A model generated the notes under the pieces. That model was given only the letters and a program-made list of their open reading frames with translations, was not told the DNA's origin and did no database searches. A program made the translations under genes and the position numbers. 64,000 nt of DNA. It comes from J014 sp964486055. Its GTDB lineage: Bacteria > Acidobacteriota > Blastocatellia > Pyrinomonadales > Pyrinomonadaceae. Of this stretch, positions 17,581-26,863 are shown one piece after another (the stretch's first letter is position 1; every line of letters begins with the position of its first letter). The stretch spans positions 62,001-126,000 of the forward strand of contig CAZALE010000002.1 in assembly GCA_964486055.1 (NCBI GenBank). The letters run 5' to 3'.

Positions 17581-18162
17581 ATGCAGGAAGTATATCCTCC
17601 CAAAATCATGGACAAAATCAGCAACCTGAGTCATGCAGGACGTTTGAGGCAATTCGACACAGAAGGCGTCGAAGTCTCCTTTATTTGCGGTACGATTACA
17701 AGGTTCTTTCTAAAACTGGATGCAGACCGTAAAACCATCTCCGACATATCTTTTCAAAGCAATGGTTGTGGGTTCGTTTTGGTTGCCTCTGATTTCTTCG
17801 CTGAAAATGTAAAAGGAAAACGACTGATTGAACTAGAGGGGTTAGAAAAACTCAAAATGCAGTTAGAGGAGGAACTTGGTGAATTTCCGCTGAATAGGGA
17901 GCATTGTCTAACGATGGCCTTTGACGCTTTAAAATCGGCTTTTGCGGAGTTACGAAGAAAGCAAATTCAAGAGTTTTCCGGTGAAAAGGCTCTGATATGC
18001 ACGTGTTTTGGCGTATCTGAGGAAACAATAGAATCAGTAGTCAAGAAAATAGCTGCAGAGACAATCGAGCAAGTGATTGAAGCATGTCGTGCTGGATCCG
18101 GTTGCGGTTCTTGTCGCCCATTAATTCAAGAAATAATTGACCAGTCAAAACTCCCCTACTAA
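17581..18162 (+). CDS. NifU N-domain / BFD-type [2Fe-2S] fusion protein
   Basis: The 193-residue protein joins an IscU/NifU-N-like scaffold domain (about 1-120) to a bacterioferritin-associated-ferredoxin-like domain (about 138-188). The scaffold cysteines appear in FICGTITRF, SNGCGFVLVASDF and REHCLTMAFDALKSA. The BFD cysteines appear in ICTCFGVSEETI and AGSGCGSCRPLI. Nitrogen-fixation NifU also carries a C-terminal Nfu domain, which is absent here. The scaffold motif normally reads Cys-Gly-Asp; here the Asp is Thr. It presumably binds Fe-S clusters, but donor or scaffold function is unproven. The cysteine desulfurase gene lies 3 kb further on, past two minus-strand genes. Confidence 0.82.
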   Translation: MQEVYPPKIMDKISNLSHAGRLRQFDTEGVEVSFICGTITRFFLKLDADRKTISDISFQSNGCGFVLVASDFFAENVKGKRLIELEGLEKLKMQLEEELGEFPLNREHCLTMAFDALKSAFAELRRKQIQEFSGEKALICTCFGVSEETIESVVKKIAAETIEQVIEACRAGSGCGSCRPLIQEIIDQSKLPY

Positions 18163-18363
18163 CATCAGTCAATATCTTTAATCGCCCAAAGAAAGACAAT
18201 TGTCATGCTGAATCCAACATAAAACCAGGAAACTAATCTTAAGTCATGAACTCTATGTTGCAATCAATCATATCAAACCTGAACTGAAACCACTTATCTA
18301 CAACCAGCAATGCGATCAAGCGCTGAAGGTGGATCAAGACTTTAATTTTAAGAAGATAGTCGA

Positions 18364-19551
18364 TCAAAATGCGGCTGCTTTAATTTTCTCTGGATTTGTA
18401 TTTTCAGGGAGGAGTTTGCTTATTTCCTCGACTATTTTTTGTGTTGAATTAGGTATTATGAGTTTTCCCGTCGCCATTTTCATCGAGGCATACTTTCTTG
18501 AATCCTCAAGCAAGTGTCTGATCATCGGAACGATTTCTGAGGGTTTATGCAACAACAAACCAGCGCCTCTCTGAGTAACTAATTTAGCTGTTCCTGCCTC
18601 TTGAGGCATTGGAGGAGTTATGGCGTCCGCAATTATAGGTAAACGGCACGCTAGAGCTTCAAACGTAGTCAATCCACCTAGTTTACTAATCATTATGTTT
18701 GCTGATTGCATTAATTTTTCGATTTCATCAGAGTAACCGATGACCTTTACAGGAAAGCGTGCTTTATTTGCTAATTTCTGAGCTTCGCATCTAAGCCTTT
18801 CGTTTTTTCCCGCAAGGAAAATAGTTTGTATATCTAATTCGCCCTGCAGCAACTCCCGGAAAATTTTAGGTATGTTACCACCACCAGCCCAACCGGCATT
18901 GACGAAAATGGTAAATTTTTTCGGATGCAAGCCTAGCGATTCTCTTATTTTCTCAGCGCGCATTTCATCGATTTCATGAAATTTTGGATGAATGGGCATG
19001 CCAGAGATTTTTATTTTTTCAGCGTCTATTCCATAGTCAATCAACTGTCTTTTTGCCTCATCGTTTGCAACTAGATAAAGTGAAATCGAATCGCACGCCC
19101 AGCCTTTCCAGAATCCGTAACACGGATCAGTAACTATCGTTACTATCGGTATCCTGTCTATTAGATTCAATTCTTTAAGGAATCTCGCAAAAAAATGTTG
19201 GGTTAATGGATGTACGCTCACAATTAAGCTCGGACACCACTTATCAAATAAATTCTTAGCATAATCGTAGCCGAGTCGATAGAAAAAATCGCGAGTTTCG
19301 GGACGAACTTTATTAATTGACCAGTATAGATATTTAACCCATTGTTGACGATTTCTAAGTAGCCAGTTGTAAACCCCAACTAATTTAGCTGTTAGCTGGT
19401 GTGCTTCTTCGATAGCCTTTATTATCTTTACTGCTGTTGCTCCAGTTTTCAAAAACTTACTGAATCCATCAGCGATTGCTTTGGCCGCGGATCGGTGACC
19501 ACCACCAGTATCAGAGGAAACTATCAAGACTTTTGGCTCTCTATCAGACAT
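18364..19551 (-). CDS. MGDG-synthase-type glycosyltransferase (GT28-like)
   Basis: The 395-residue product opens with VLIVSSDTGGGHRSAAKAI, the GGGH-x-SAA signature of monogalactosyldiacylglycerol synthase and processive diacylglycerol glucosyltransferases. The C-terminal donor site reads FVNAGWAGGGNIPKIFRELL, MISKLGGLTTFEALACRLPII and PQEAGTAKLV, as in the MurG-like GT28 fold. It is likely to transfer a sugar to diacylglycerol or a similar lipid at the membrane. It follows a radical SAM gene by 47 nt and is probably co-transcribed. The 200 nt beyond its end, up to 18163, contain no recognisable gene. Confidence 0.85.
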   Translation of the reverse strand: MSDREPKVLIVSSDTGGGHRSAAKAIADGFSKFLKTGATAVKIIKAIEEAHQLTAKLVGVYNWLLRNRQQWVKYLYWSINKVRPETRDFFYRLGYDYAKNLFDKWCPSLIVSVHPLTQHFFARFLKELNLIDRIPIVTIVTDPCYGFWKGWACDSISLYLVANDEAKRQLIDYGIDAEKIKISGMPIHPKFHEIDEMRAEKIRESLGLHPKKFTIFVNAGWAGGGNIPKIFRELLQGELDIQTIFLAGKNERLRCEAQKLANKARFPVKVIGYSDEIEKLMQSANIMISKLGGLTTFEALACRLPIIADAITPPMPQEAGTAKLVTQRGAGLLLHKPSEIVPMIRHLLEDSRKYASMKMATGKLIIPNSTQKIVEEISKLLPENTNPEKIKAAAF

Positions 19552-19598
19552 CGCTTAACTTCACTTTGAAAACTTCACTCTTAATAAAATCTTCTGAA

Positions 19599-20774
19599 TT
19601 AGAATTGTTGAACTTTCACGGTCGCTTCAGAGGTTGTGAAGCCAGAATTTTCAAGCTTTTCTGCCGCTTTTTTCATCTGTCTTTCTAAGCGCTTTATCTG
19701 AACAAGATGTTTTAAGTTAAAGGGCAAACTTGGATAATAGCAATTTGACTCATGGGTACAGAAGCAGCCGTTAGCTACCTCTTTTCGGCGTTGTCTCATC
19801 AATTCTGATTGCCATGCAGCTTGGAAATTCCAGTCATAATCCCTTAAATTAAGCACCTCAGCTTTATTTTCGCATGAGGACAGAGCCCCATTATCATAAA
19901 TGACAGCACCAGCGCTACCAGCGTAGCATTTAAGTTGCGGTCTATTCTCGAGCTTAGTTTTTGCTATTAGATCATGCATGTATATATCAACTGCAGCCTT
20001 GAAAAATCCGGCTTCTCCTACGTAATTGTTCTTTATAGCAGCATTCTTTGTATCCTCAAGTATCATTTGCGCTAATCTAGCGTATCTTTCGTGATCAAAA
20101 TCTAATTCAGTCGGATCAGCTGATGGAGGGCGAATGTAGTTTATATTTATTTTATCTGGCTTAAGCTCATACTTTAGAAATTCATACCACTCGAAGATAG
20201 TATCTTGATTTGAACGCATAACGCATGTACAAGTTTGAATATCAAGGCGTGGATAACTTTCACGTTTCATTTGCTGCAGCGTTCTAGCTGTATGAATTGC
20301 TTTGTCCCACGAACCAGGCTTGCGACGAATTTTCTCGTGCGCCTCTTTTACTCCGTCAATTCCAATCGCGACAGCTACATTTAAATTAGGACACTCATCG
20401 AGAATCCTGGTTACATCTGGAAATATCCTCTGATGAATCTGTCCATTAGTCATTAAATAAACAGACTCAAGGCGATTATTCTCGTAGAATGCTCTGACGA
20501 TTTCAGGTAAATCTTTGCGAGTGAAAGGCTCTCCTCCAGCTATTACCAAGACTCCCAAATTCCCACCCAGCGTCTCAGAAATCTTTATTATCTCTTGTGT
20601 TTTCATTTGAAATTTCTTTCGCGCCCTGTCATCAAGTTCTTCGGTAAAGAAGCAGTGCGTGCAACGCATATCGCATACACTCGTCACCAAAATGTTTAAA
20701 AAAATGGGCGCGATTGGCTTTCCAACCACTAACCTAGCGTATCTTTTTAAAATTTCTCTCGTAGCAAAATCCAT
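19599..20774 (-). CDS. Radical SAM protein with SPASM-like C-terminal cysteines
   Basis: The 391-residue protein has TSVCDMRCTHCFF (the Cx3Cx2C cluster that binds the SAM [4Fe-4S]), then VIAGGEPFTRKDL (the GGEP motif). Its C-terminal half contains LKCYAGSAGAVIYDNGALSSC and GCFCTHESNCYYP, resembling a SPASM/twitch auxiliary cluster region. Many such proteins modify peptides, lipids or sugars; no precursor peptide is visible nearby. Linkage to the MGDG-type glycosyltransferase suggests a role in lipid or glycolipid modification, which is inference only. Confidence 0.8.
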   Translation of the reverse strand: MDFATREILKRYARLVVGKPIAPIFLNILVTSVCDMRCTHCFFTEELDDRARKKFQMKTQEIIKISETLGGNLGVLVIAGGEPFTRKDLPEIVRAFYENNRLESVYLMTNGQIHQRIFPDVTRILDECPNLNVAVAIGIDGVKEAHEKIRRKPGSWDKAIHTARTLQQMKRESYPRLDIQTCTCVMRSNQDTIFEWYEFLKYELKPDKININYIRPPSADPTELDFDHERYARLAQMILEDTKNAAIKNNYVGEAGFFKAAVDIYMHDLIAKTKLENRPQLKCYAGSAGAVIYDNGALSSCENKAEVLNLRDYDWNFQAAWQSELMRQRRKEVANGCFCTHESNCYYPSLPFNLKHLVQIKRLERQMKKAAEKLENSGFTTSEATVKVQQF

Positions 20775-21127
20775 GTCTAGCCCTCAAAATAAAAGCTAAA
20801 TTAGAATTTAACTCTTCTGACAGACTAGCGCAAGTCTGTGATATTTCAAGTCGTGCTAACATCGACAACCTAACTGAATAAACATAGGCAGCAACATCAT
20901 GCAAACATTGCCCTTATCTGAAAAACAAATAATCCAACTGGGTCTCATCAGTAAACAGGAAAACCTTGCCTCAAATGTTATAAACTATTAAAGTAGAACT
21001 CAGAAAGCTCGGGAGAAATAAGCAATCTAAGCGAAAATCAGAAGAGCACTAAGTTTGTGGATGTGCTGAACCAGATTCTCTAGATGGAGATTTTGCCGAG
21101 CCGACCAAAAAGGCGAAGAGGAAAAAA
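20775..21127. other. Divergent intergenic region (353 nt) with one small hairpin
   Basis: This gap separates the radical SAM gene from the cysteine desulfurase. The inverted repeat ACAGACT / AGTCTGT (20820-20839, 6-nt loop) is the only clear structure and could be an operator or leader hairpin. A 30-codon frame at 20899-20991 has no convincing ribosome site or homology, so it is not called as a gene. Confidence 0.4.
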
Positions 21128-22312
21128 ATGAGACGTATATACTTAGACAATGCATCGACCACGCCGATAGATCCAGCAGTTCTTGAAGAAATGATGCCGT
21201 ATCTGACAGAAAAATTCGGCAACGCTTCGAGCATTCATTTTTTTGGTCAGCAAGCAAGAGCAGCAGTCGACAAGGCAAGACATCAAGTCGCAAGTTTAAT
21301 AAATGCTCGTCCAAATGAAATTGTTTTCACTTCAGGAGGTACGGAATCAAATAATCTCGCCATTCGCGGGTTAGTTCAGGCAAATGAAAAATATGGCCGA
21401 CACATAATCACATCTCAAATCGAACATCCTGCAGTCAAGGAAGTTTGTATTGACCTGGAAAATAAGGGGTATGAAGTAACCTACTTACCAGTTTACGAAA
21501 ATGGAATTGTTAAATTAGAGGATATCAAAAGTGCAGTGAGACAAGATACGATATTAATAACGATAATGACAGCTAACAACGAAATTGGAACTCTTCAACC
21601 AGTAGAGGAAATTGGGGAATTCGTCAATCAATTACGAGAGCAAGGAAAGAGAATTTGGTTTCATACTGATGCGGTTCAAGCTGTGGGTAAAATCCCCATA
21701 GATGTGGAGCAGATCAAGTGTGATCTGCTGTCTATCTCCGCACACAAAATTTATGCGCCTAAAGGAGTAGGCGCGCTTTACGTACGCAGCGGCGTCAGAA
21801 TAAAAAGACAGAACATTGGTGGTCATCAAGAGCGAGAACGTCGGGGCGGAACCGAAAATGTAGCAGGAATAGTCGGATTCGGTAAAGCTTGCGAGCTGGC
21901 TCAGCTTAGATTAGCTGAAACAAGCGAATATCTGAGAAAACTACGTGATAGATTTGAAGCAGCTATAGCTGAGAGAGTAAATGAAATAGTATTCAATGGA
22001 GATCGACAAAAGCGGTTACCTAACATCTCCAACATTTCTTTTCGCTACATAGAGGGCGAAGGTCTCCTCATAAACTTAGACATGAGTGGCATAGCCGTGT
22101 CAACTGGCTCTGCGTGTAGCTCAGGCAGCCTGGAACCATCACCCGTAATACGAGCATTAGGAAGAGACGACGAAATGGCTCGTAGCGCCATTCGTTTCAG
22201 TTTCGGAAAATTTAATACTGATGAGGATGTAAATTATTTACTCGAAGTGTTACCAAAAGCTGTCAACCAGATGAGAAAGTTTTCAGGCTTACTCGAAAGG
22301 AGTCGTTTCTGA
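21128..22312 (+). CDS. Cysteine desulfurase (NifS/IscS family)
   Basis: This 394-residue class V PLP enzyme begins IYLDNASTTPIDPAV. It has FTSGGTESNNLA (phosphate site), IEHPAVKEV (stacking His), HTDAVQAVGKI (Asp and Gln contacts), SISAHKIYAPKGVGALYVR (Schiff-base Lys) and STGSACSSGSLEPS (catalytic Cys on its loop). It removes sulfur from cysteine as a persulfide for Fe-S cluster and thio-cofactor synthesis. GAGG precedes the ATG. No iscU is adjacent; the NifU-like gene is 3 kb upstream. Confidence 0.93.
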   Translation: MRRIYLDNASTTPIDPAVLEEMMPYLTEKFGNASSIHFFGQQARAAVDKARHQVASLINARPNEIVFTSGGTESNNLAIRGLVQANEKYGRHIITSQIEHPAVKEVCIDLENKGYEVTYLPVYENGIVKLEDIKSAVRQDTILITIMTANNEIGTLQPVEEIGEFVNQLREQGKRIWFHTDAVQAVGKIPIDVEQIKCDLLSISAHKIYAPKGVGALYVRSGVRIKRQNIGGHQERERRGGTENVAGIVGFGKACELAQLRLAETSEYLRKLRDRFEAAIAERVNEIVFNGDRQKRLPNISNISFRYIEGEGLLINLDMSGIAVSTGSACSSGSLEPSPVIRALGRDDEMARSAIRFSFGKFNTDEDVNYLLEVLPKAVNQMRKFSGLLERSRF

Positions 22313-22476
22313 AGCTGTTATCAGATCGCAAAACTATCCGTCCTCTCCGCAGTTAAAAGTAAACGACTCGATAAAATCGCAAAACTCGCCTGACATTATT
22401 AAGACAAATTCTGACAGGCATATTACGGTTTATCATCTAACAAACGCATCTAGTAGTTTTGTAAAGCGTTGTCAAA

Positions 22477-23523
22477 TCAGATTCTACGCTTGATCATACC
22501 TTTTTCTACTAGTAGTTCAGCATTCAGAATCGCAGCTCCTGCAGCTCCTCTGATCGTGTTGTGGCTTAAACAAACAAACCTATAATCGAACACGTTGTCT
22601 GGAAAGAGTCTTCCGACCGTGATAGTCATCCCGTTACCACGATCTCTATCAAGCCTAGGCTGCGGTCTATCCGGTTCGTCACATACATATATGAACGGTT
22701 TAGGAGAAGAATGCAGTTCTAAACTTGGGTAATCTATCATCGCTTGTCTTACATCTTCCAGAGTAGCAGTCTCCTTTAGCTTGACCCTCACAGAAGCAAG
22801 GTGACCATCCACAACGTTAACTCTGAAGCATTGGGCAGAAACGGTAAAATCTGCCTTAACTATCTCTCCATCTTCGAATTTTCCTAGTATTTTTTGTGAT
22901 TCAGTTTCGACTTTTGGCTCCTCACCGGAAATGTATGGAAAAACGTTATCTGTTATGTCATAAGCTGAGATTCCTGGATATCCTGCACCAGAGATTGCTT
23001 GCAATGTCGTTACTATGACAGCCTCCACTCCAAACTTCTCGTGCAACGCAGCCAATGGAGGAGCAAAGCTAGTAACAGCACAATTGGGATTAGTAACTAT
23101 AAAACCATCATCAAATCCGCGATTTTGCTGTTGCTTTTCAATTATCTCTAGATGATTATGGTTTATCTCTGGAATTAACAGGGGAACGTCCTCCTCCATT
23201 CGAAAGGCAGAAGAGTTGCTTATGACAGGATAACCTGCTCGTGCAAACTTCTCCTCGGTTTCCCTCGCTATACTAGACGGAAGACTTGAAAAAATGATGT
23301 CGCACTCAAGCGGAGGTTCTATTGGAGAAACGATTATTTCCTTCACAGAATCTGGCATTGGAACACTAAGCTTCCAAGGCGCTGCTTCTACATATGGCTT
23401 TCCAGTAGAACGCTCAGAGGCAGCCAAAGCTGTGATCTCAAATTGTGGGTGTGATGCTAAAAGTTGAACGAATCGCTGTCCAACCGTTCCTGTCGCCCCT
23501 AAAATTCCTACTCTGTATCTCAT
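22477..23523 (-). CDS. asd: Aspartate-semialdehyde dehydrogenase
   Basis: The 348-residue enzyme has the NADP-binding start VGILGATGTVGQRFVQLL, the catalytic cysteine in TNPNCAVTSFAPPLAAL, and SGAGYPGISAYDI. It ends with the SHNTIRGAAGAAILNAELL helix. The sequence is of the archaeal/fungal-like Asd branch. It reduces aspartyl phosphate to the semialdehyde for lysine, diaminopimelate, methionine and threonine synthesis. It overlaps the upstream aminotransferase by 4 nt. Confidence 0.93.
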   Translation of the reverse strand: MRYRVGILGATGTVGQRFVQLLASHPQFEITALAASERSTGKPYVEAAPWKLSVPMPDSVKEIIVSPIEPPLECDIIFSSLPSSIARETEEKFARAGYPVISNSSAFRMEEDVPLLIPEINHNHLEIIEKQQQNRGFDDGFIVTNPNCAVTSFAPPLAALHEKFGVEAVIVTTLQAISGAGYPGISAYDITDNVFPYISGEEPKVETESQKILGKFEDGEIVKADFTVSAQCFRVNVVDGHLASVRVKLKETATLEDVRQAMIDYPSLELHSSPKPFIYVCDEPDRPQPRLDRDRGNGMTITVGRLFPDNVFDYRFVCLSHNTIRGAAGAAILNAELLVEKGMIKRRI

Positions 23524-24677
23524 AAGGATTTTAACACCTGTTTCATTCGTCTAACACCTTCTTCCATCTCCGTGTAGTCATTGCAAAAGGATATACGAAG
23601 GAAGCCTTTTGCTTCAGTTCCGAAGGCTATACCTGGCACCGTTATCACACGATTCTGGAGAAATTTTTCTGCTATCTGCAAATCATCACCGAAGCTCCTG
23701 ATATCAGCCATCGTGTAAAAGGCGCCCTCGGCTTTCGTACATCTTATTCCTAGCTCTTCATGCAGAAGGTTGATTAAATATTCACCTCGTCTTTTATAGA
23801 TTTCTCTGGCTTCTGCTTTAGCTCTTTCCGCCTCTGGCGTCCATGCTAAAAGAGCCGCCTTTTGTGAGATGGTCGAGGTACAAACGGTTAAAAATCCATG
23901 TACAACTAACGCAGCCTTTACAATATCTAGCTGCGAGCTAGCAATCCAACCTATTCTCCATCCTGTCATGCTTAAGGATTTTGATAAACCTGATACAATA
24001 ACAGTCCTCTCGTAAAATCTCGATGCTGACGGTGGGCGCTCGCTTGTGAAATACAAATCAGCATATATTTCATCGGCAATCAGATAAATTCCCGTATCAT
24101 TTAAAACTTGAGCTATATGCTTGAGATCTTCTTCTGTCAAAATTCTACCGGTTGGATTCGAAGGTGAAATTATGACAGCAGCTTTTGTTTTTTCATTTAT
24201 CTTTGACTTAAATTCGTCGATGTCAAATCCAAAATCTAATTCACTAGGCATTCTGTAAAAAACAGGTATTCCACCAGCTAGCTTGACACAATTTTCATAT
24301 GCAGGGAATGATGGATTTGGAAGTAAAACCTCGTCACCTTCCTCGATAAGAGCCAAAAACGTAGCAGTCATCGCCTCTTGAGAGCCAACCGTAACGCATA
24401 TGTGATCGGCAGTTAGATTGAGGTGCGGATAACTGGAGGCTATTTTCTCTCTTAAACTCAAAAGTCCAGCATGAGAGGTGTATCCATTTTTTTCTTCTAT
24501 CGCTACACGAGCTGCTTCTTGACGAAGGAATAAAGGCGTCATCAAATCTGGTTCACCGAGTCCAAAGTTTATCGAACCAGGGAGAGCCCGCTCGAAAAGC
24601 TGCCTGATTAGAGTGGTTTGCACTCCTTGCATTCTTCTTGGAGGCTTGAATGTTTTACCTTGCTCGATCGGTTTCAT
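23520..24677 (-). CDS. Class I aminotransferase, coupled to asd
   Basis: The 385-residue PLP enzyme has NFGLGEPDLMTP, VGSQEAMTATFLALI, ISPSNPTGRILT, LIADEIYADLYF and SGLSKSLSMTGWRIGW with the PLP lysine, and ends with LRISFCNDY. It looks like a type Ib aspartate-family aminotransferase. The 4-nt overlap with asd implies a shared mRNA and possibly a role in the aspartate or lysine pathway; the exact substrate is inferred. ATG 24677 is the natural family start. Confidence 0.86.
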   Translation of the reverse strand: MKPIEQGKTFKPPRRMQGVQTTLIRQLFERALPGSINFGLGEPDLMTPLFLRQEAARVAIEEKNGYTSHAGLLSLREKIASSYPHLNLTADHICVTVGSQEAMTATFLALIEEGDEVLLPNPSFPAYENCVKLAGGIPVFYRMPSELDFGFDIDEFKSKINEKTKAAVIISPSNPTGRILTEEDLKHIAQVLNDTGIYLIADEIYADLYFTSERPPSASRFYERTVIVSGLSKSLSMTGWRIGWIASSQLDIVKAALVVHGFLTVCTSTISQKAALLAWTPEAERAKAEAREIYKRRGEYLINLLHEELGIRCTKAEGAFYTMADIRSFGDDLQIAEKFLQNRVITVPGIAFGTEAKGFLRISFCNDYTEMEEGVRRMKQVLKSL

Positions 24678-24725
24678 AACGATAAAGTTAACCCATGGAA
24701 AAGGAAAAATAAAGCTACAAAATTT

Positions 24726-25835
24726 CTAAAACTCCACCCAATCAGCGATAAAGACATTAGTTTCACCCGGCTTTGATGCATTTCGGTTCGAGGCAAAAAC
24801 CAATTTTTTACCATCTGGGGAAAACATAGGAAAACCATCGAATGTTTCGTTGAAGGTAACTCTTTCAAGCCCAGTTCCGTCAACATTTATCAAGGCAAGC
24901 TCAAAGTTGCGCTTTTTTGGATCAGTCGCAAAATAATTAGTTGAGAAAATGATTCTCTTACCGTCAGGCGTAAAGAACGGCGCGAACGAAGCGACACCTA
25001 ATCGCGTCACTTGTCTTTTATTGCTTCCATCGGCATTCATGACCCAAATTTCAAAAACATTCGGCTCGATCAAGTTTTCACTTAACCTCTTTTTATATCT
25101 TTCAATTTCTTCGGGTGTTTTGGGATGATAAGCGCGATAAACGATCTGCTTGCCATCTGGCGAGAAAAACGCTCCCCCGTCATACCCAAGTTCAGTAGTG
25201 AGTCTTTTAACGTTTTTGCCATCCACGTCCATGACGTATATGTCTAAATCACCATCCCGCATGGAAGTAAAGACTATCTTTTTTCCATCTGGAGAGACAG
25301 TGGCCTCTGCATCGTATCCAGGAGTGTCAGTGAGTCTTTTTAACTTTGATCCATCTGAGTTTGCAACGAAAATATCGTAGCTGGGATATACCGCCCAAAC
25401 ATATCCTCTTGAATAATCAGGAGCAGGCGGACAATCAGAACTAGCTAAATGGGTAGAGCTATATAGGATTTTTTTATCTCCTTTGAGAAAATAACCGCAC
25501 GTAGTGCGACCAAAACCAGTGGATACCATTCTGACATCCGATCCATCTACATTCATCGTATAAATCTGATCACATCCTCTACCATCACGCTTGGACTGAA
25601 ATATCAATTTTTTCCCATCAAATGAAAAATATGCCTCGGCATTTTCGCCACCGAAGGTTAGCTGCTTAATGTTTTTCAACCTTCTCTCACCTGGAAATAA
25701 CAATTTACCCTCATCCTGCCTCATCTGAATTTCATACAGAAATTCGAGTGGGCTCTGAAATTCCTCTAAAAAACTACAAGCAAGGCTATATTGAAAAAGT
25801 AATACAAATAGCGTAATAATATTTGCGAGTTTCAT
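24726..25835 (-). CDS. Exported TolB-like WD40/PD40 beta-propeller protein
   Basis: The 369-residue product has a signal peptide ending near SLACS and at least five PD40 repeats of the form 'FSPDGKKIVFxSxRDG'. Examples are SFDGKKLIFQSKRDG, VSPDGKKIVFTSMRDG, FSPDGKQIVYRAYH, FTPDGKRIIFSTN and FSPDGKKLVFASNRN. This is the TolB-type propeller, used in periplasmic protein-protein contacts. The start at 25835 has AAGGAC upstream and is preferred over 25859. A cysteine after the signal peptide could make it a lipoprotein, but the lipobox is weak. Confidence 0.82.
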   Translation of the reverse strand: MKLANIITLFVLLFQYSLACSFLEEFQSPLEFLYEIQMRQDEGKLLFPGERRLKNIKQLTFGGENAEAYFSFDGKKLIFQSKRDGRGCDQIYTMNVDGSDVRMVSTGFGRTTCGYFLKGDKKILYSSTHLASSDCPPAPDYSRGYVWAVYPSYDIFVANSDGSKLKRLTDTPGYDAEATVSPDGKKIVFTSMRDGDLDIYVMDVDGKNVKRLTTELGYDGGAFFSPDGKQIVYRAYHPKTPEEIERYKKRLSENLIEPNVFEIWVMNADGSNKRQVTRLGVASFAPFFTPDGKRIIFSTNYFATDPKKRNFELALINVDGTGLERVTFNETFDGFPMFSPDGKKLVFASNRNASKPGETNVFIADWVEF

Positions 25836-25919
25836 AAGTTTAGTCCTTAGAAAGTGCAACTAGTAAATATCAGATTAACGAATAAAAAGATGTGAAATCA
25901 AACATCCAAGGAGAATGTC

Positions 25920-26762
25920 ATGAGGTTCGAAACGCACAAAGATGTATTAGATTGGTATGAAAAGCAGCCTAGAGCACTTACTAAGGAATACGTAGAATCA
26001 ATAAATTGGAAAGATGTACGCAATTATCCCATCGATAAACGATTCATACCAGTCCTTCTTTATATGAGAGATGTGGAGGCACTAACCGAAATGTACTACG
26101 AGGAATTGATGAGAACCCCGACAGGAAAAGATCCGATAATCAAAAAATTTATGGATAGATGGGGAGAGGAAGAAATCACTCACGGAGAGTTGATAGACCG
26201 TTTTCTAAACGAAGCAGGATTTCCTACCCCAGAAAATTGGAAGCATCAGATAAGACAAGCTGTTCCAAAATCCTACACTATATCAACCAACATACTTACA
26301 TCGCTAACTAACTTAGTCGGTCGCAGCTTCACTGGTACACATATGAGCTTCGGCGCCATTCACGAAATGTCAACAGCGCAGGGATATAGAAGGTTGATGG
26401 AATTAGCTAATCATCCAGTTCTGACACAAATCATCAAGGGCATTTTAAAAGAGGAATCTATGCATGCAAAATTCTACTTTAGTATCGCGCGCCTAGAATT
26501 GAGCAGATCCGCCTTCTCGCGAAAGCTAGCAAATTTTGTAATCAATTTTTTCTGGAAACCTGTCGGAGCAGGTGCAAAACCAATTAAAGAATCTTATTAC
26601 GTAATTAAGACGCTATTCGGCGATAACGAAGGCTTGGAATGGATCGATCGTAACATCACGCAGAGGATCCAATTGCTACCAGGACTCGAAAACTTGAGTA
26701 AGATCAATACCACTATCCGTCAAGTGGTATCAAACCCTAAAATTTCTGCTCTTAGTCCCTAA
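25920..26762 (+). CDS. Acyl-ACP desaturase-like diiron protein
   Basis: This 280-residue helical protein carries two E-x-x-H motifs, EEEITHGELIDRFL and LKEESMHAKFYF, plus further helix glutamates (EALTEMYYEELM). This is the ferritin-like diiron site of soluble acyl-ACP desaturases (FA_desaturase_2). The enzymes insert a double bond into acyl-ACP using O2. The ATG has GGAG upstream. It stands alone, divergent from the TolB-like gene, so regulation is likely its own. Confidence 0.8.
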   Translation: MRFETHKDVLDWYEKQPRALTKEYVESINWKDVRNYPIDKRFIPVLLYMRDVEALTEMYYEELMRTPTGKDPIIKKFMDRWGEEEITHGELIDRFLNEAGFPTPENWKHQIRQAVPKSYTISTNILTSLTNLVGRSFTGTHMSFGAIHEMSTAQGYRRLMELANHPVLTQIIKGILKEESMHAKFYFSIARLELSRSAFSRKLANFVINFFWKPVGAGAKPIKESYYVIKTLFGDNEGLEWIDRNITQRIQLLPGLENLSKINTTIRQVVSNPKISALSP

Positions 26763-26863
26763 ACGTGCTCTTAAAAATCTTTTTCAAAGTTAAATTTGAC
26801 TAGACCATAAACCAGTTATAGGTTATATTTTCTTGTGGGTCTGTTTTGATTCCGCAAAAGATT

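Noticed and set aside
20899..20991. 30-codon plus-strand frame in the gap before the cysteine desulfurase
   Set aside because: Weak ribosome site, no homology seen, and short enough to arise by chance.
22380..22425. Terminator between cysteine desulfurase and asd
   Set aside because: Only a 5-bp GCCTG/CAGGC match with a long loop and no T-run.
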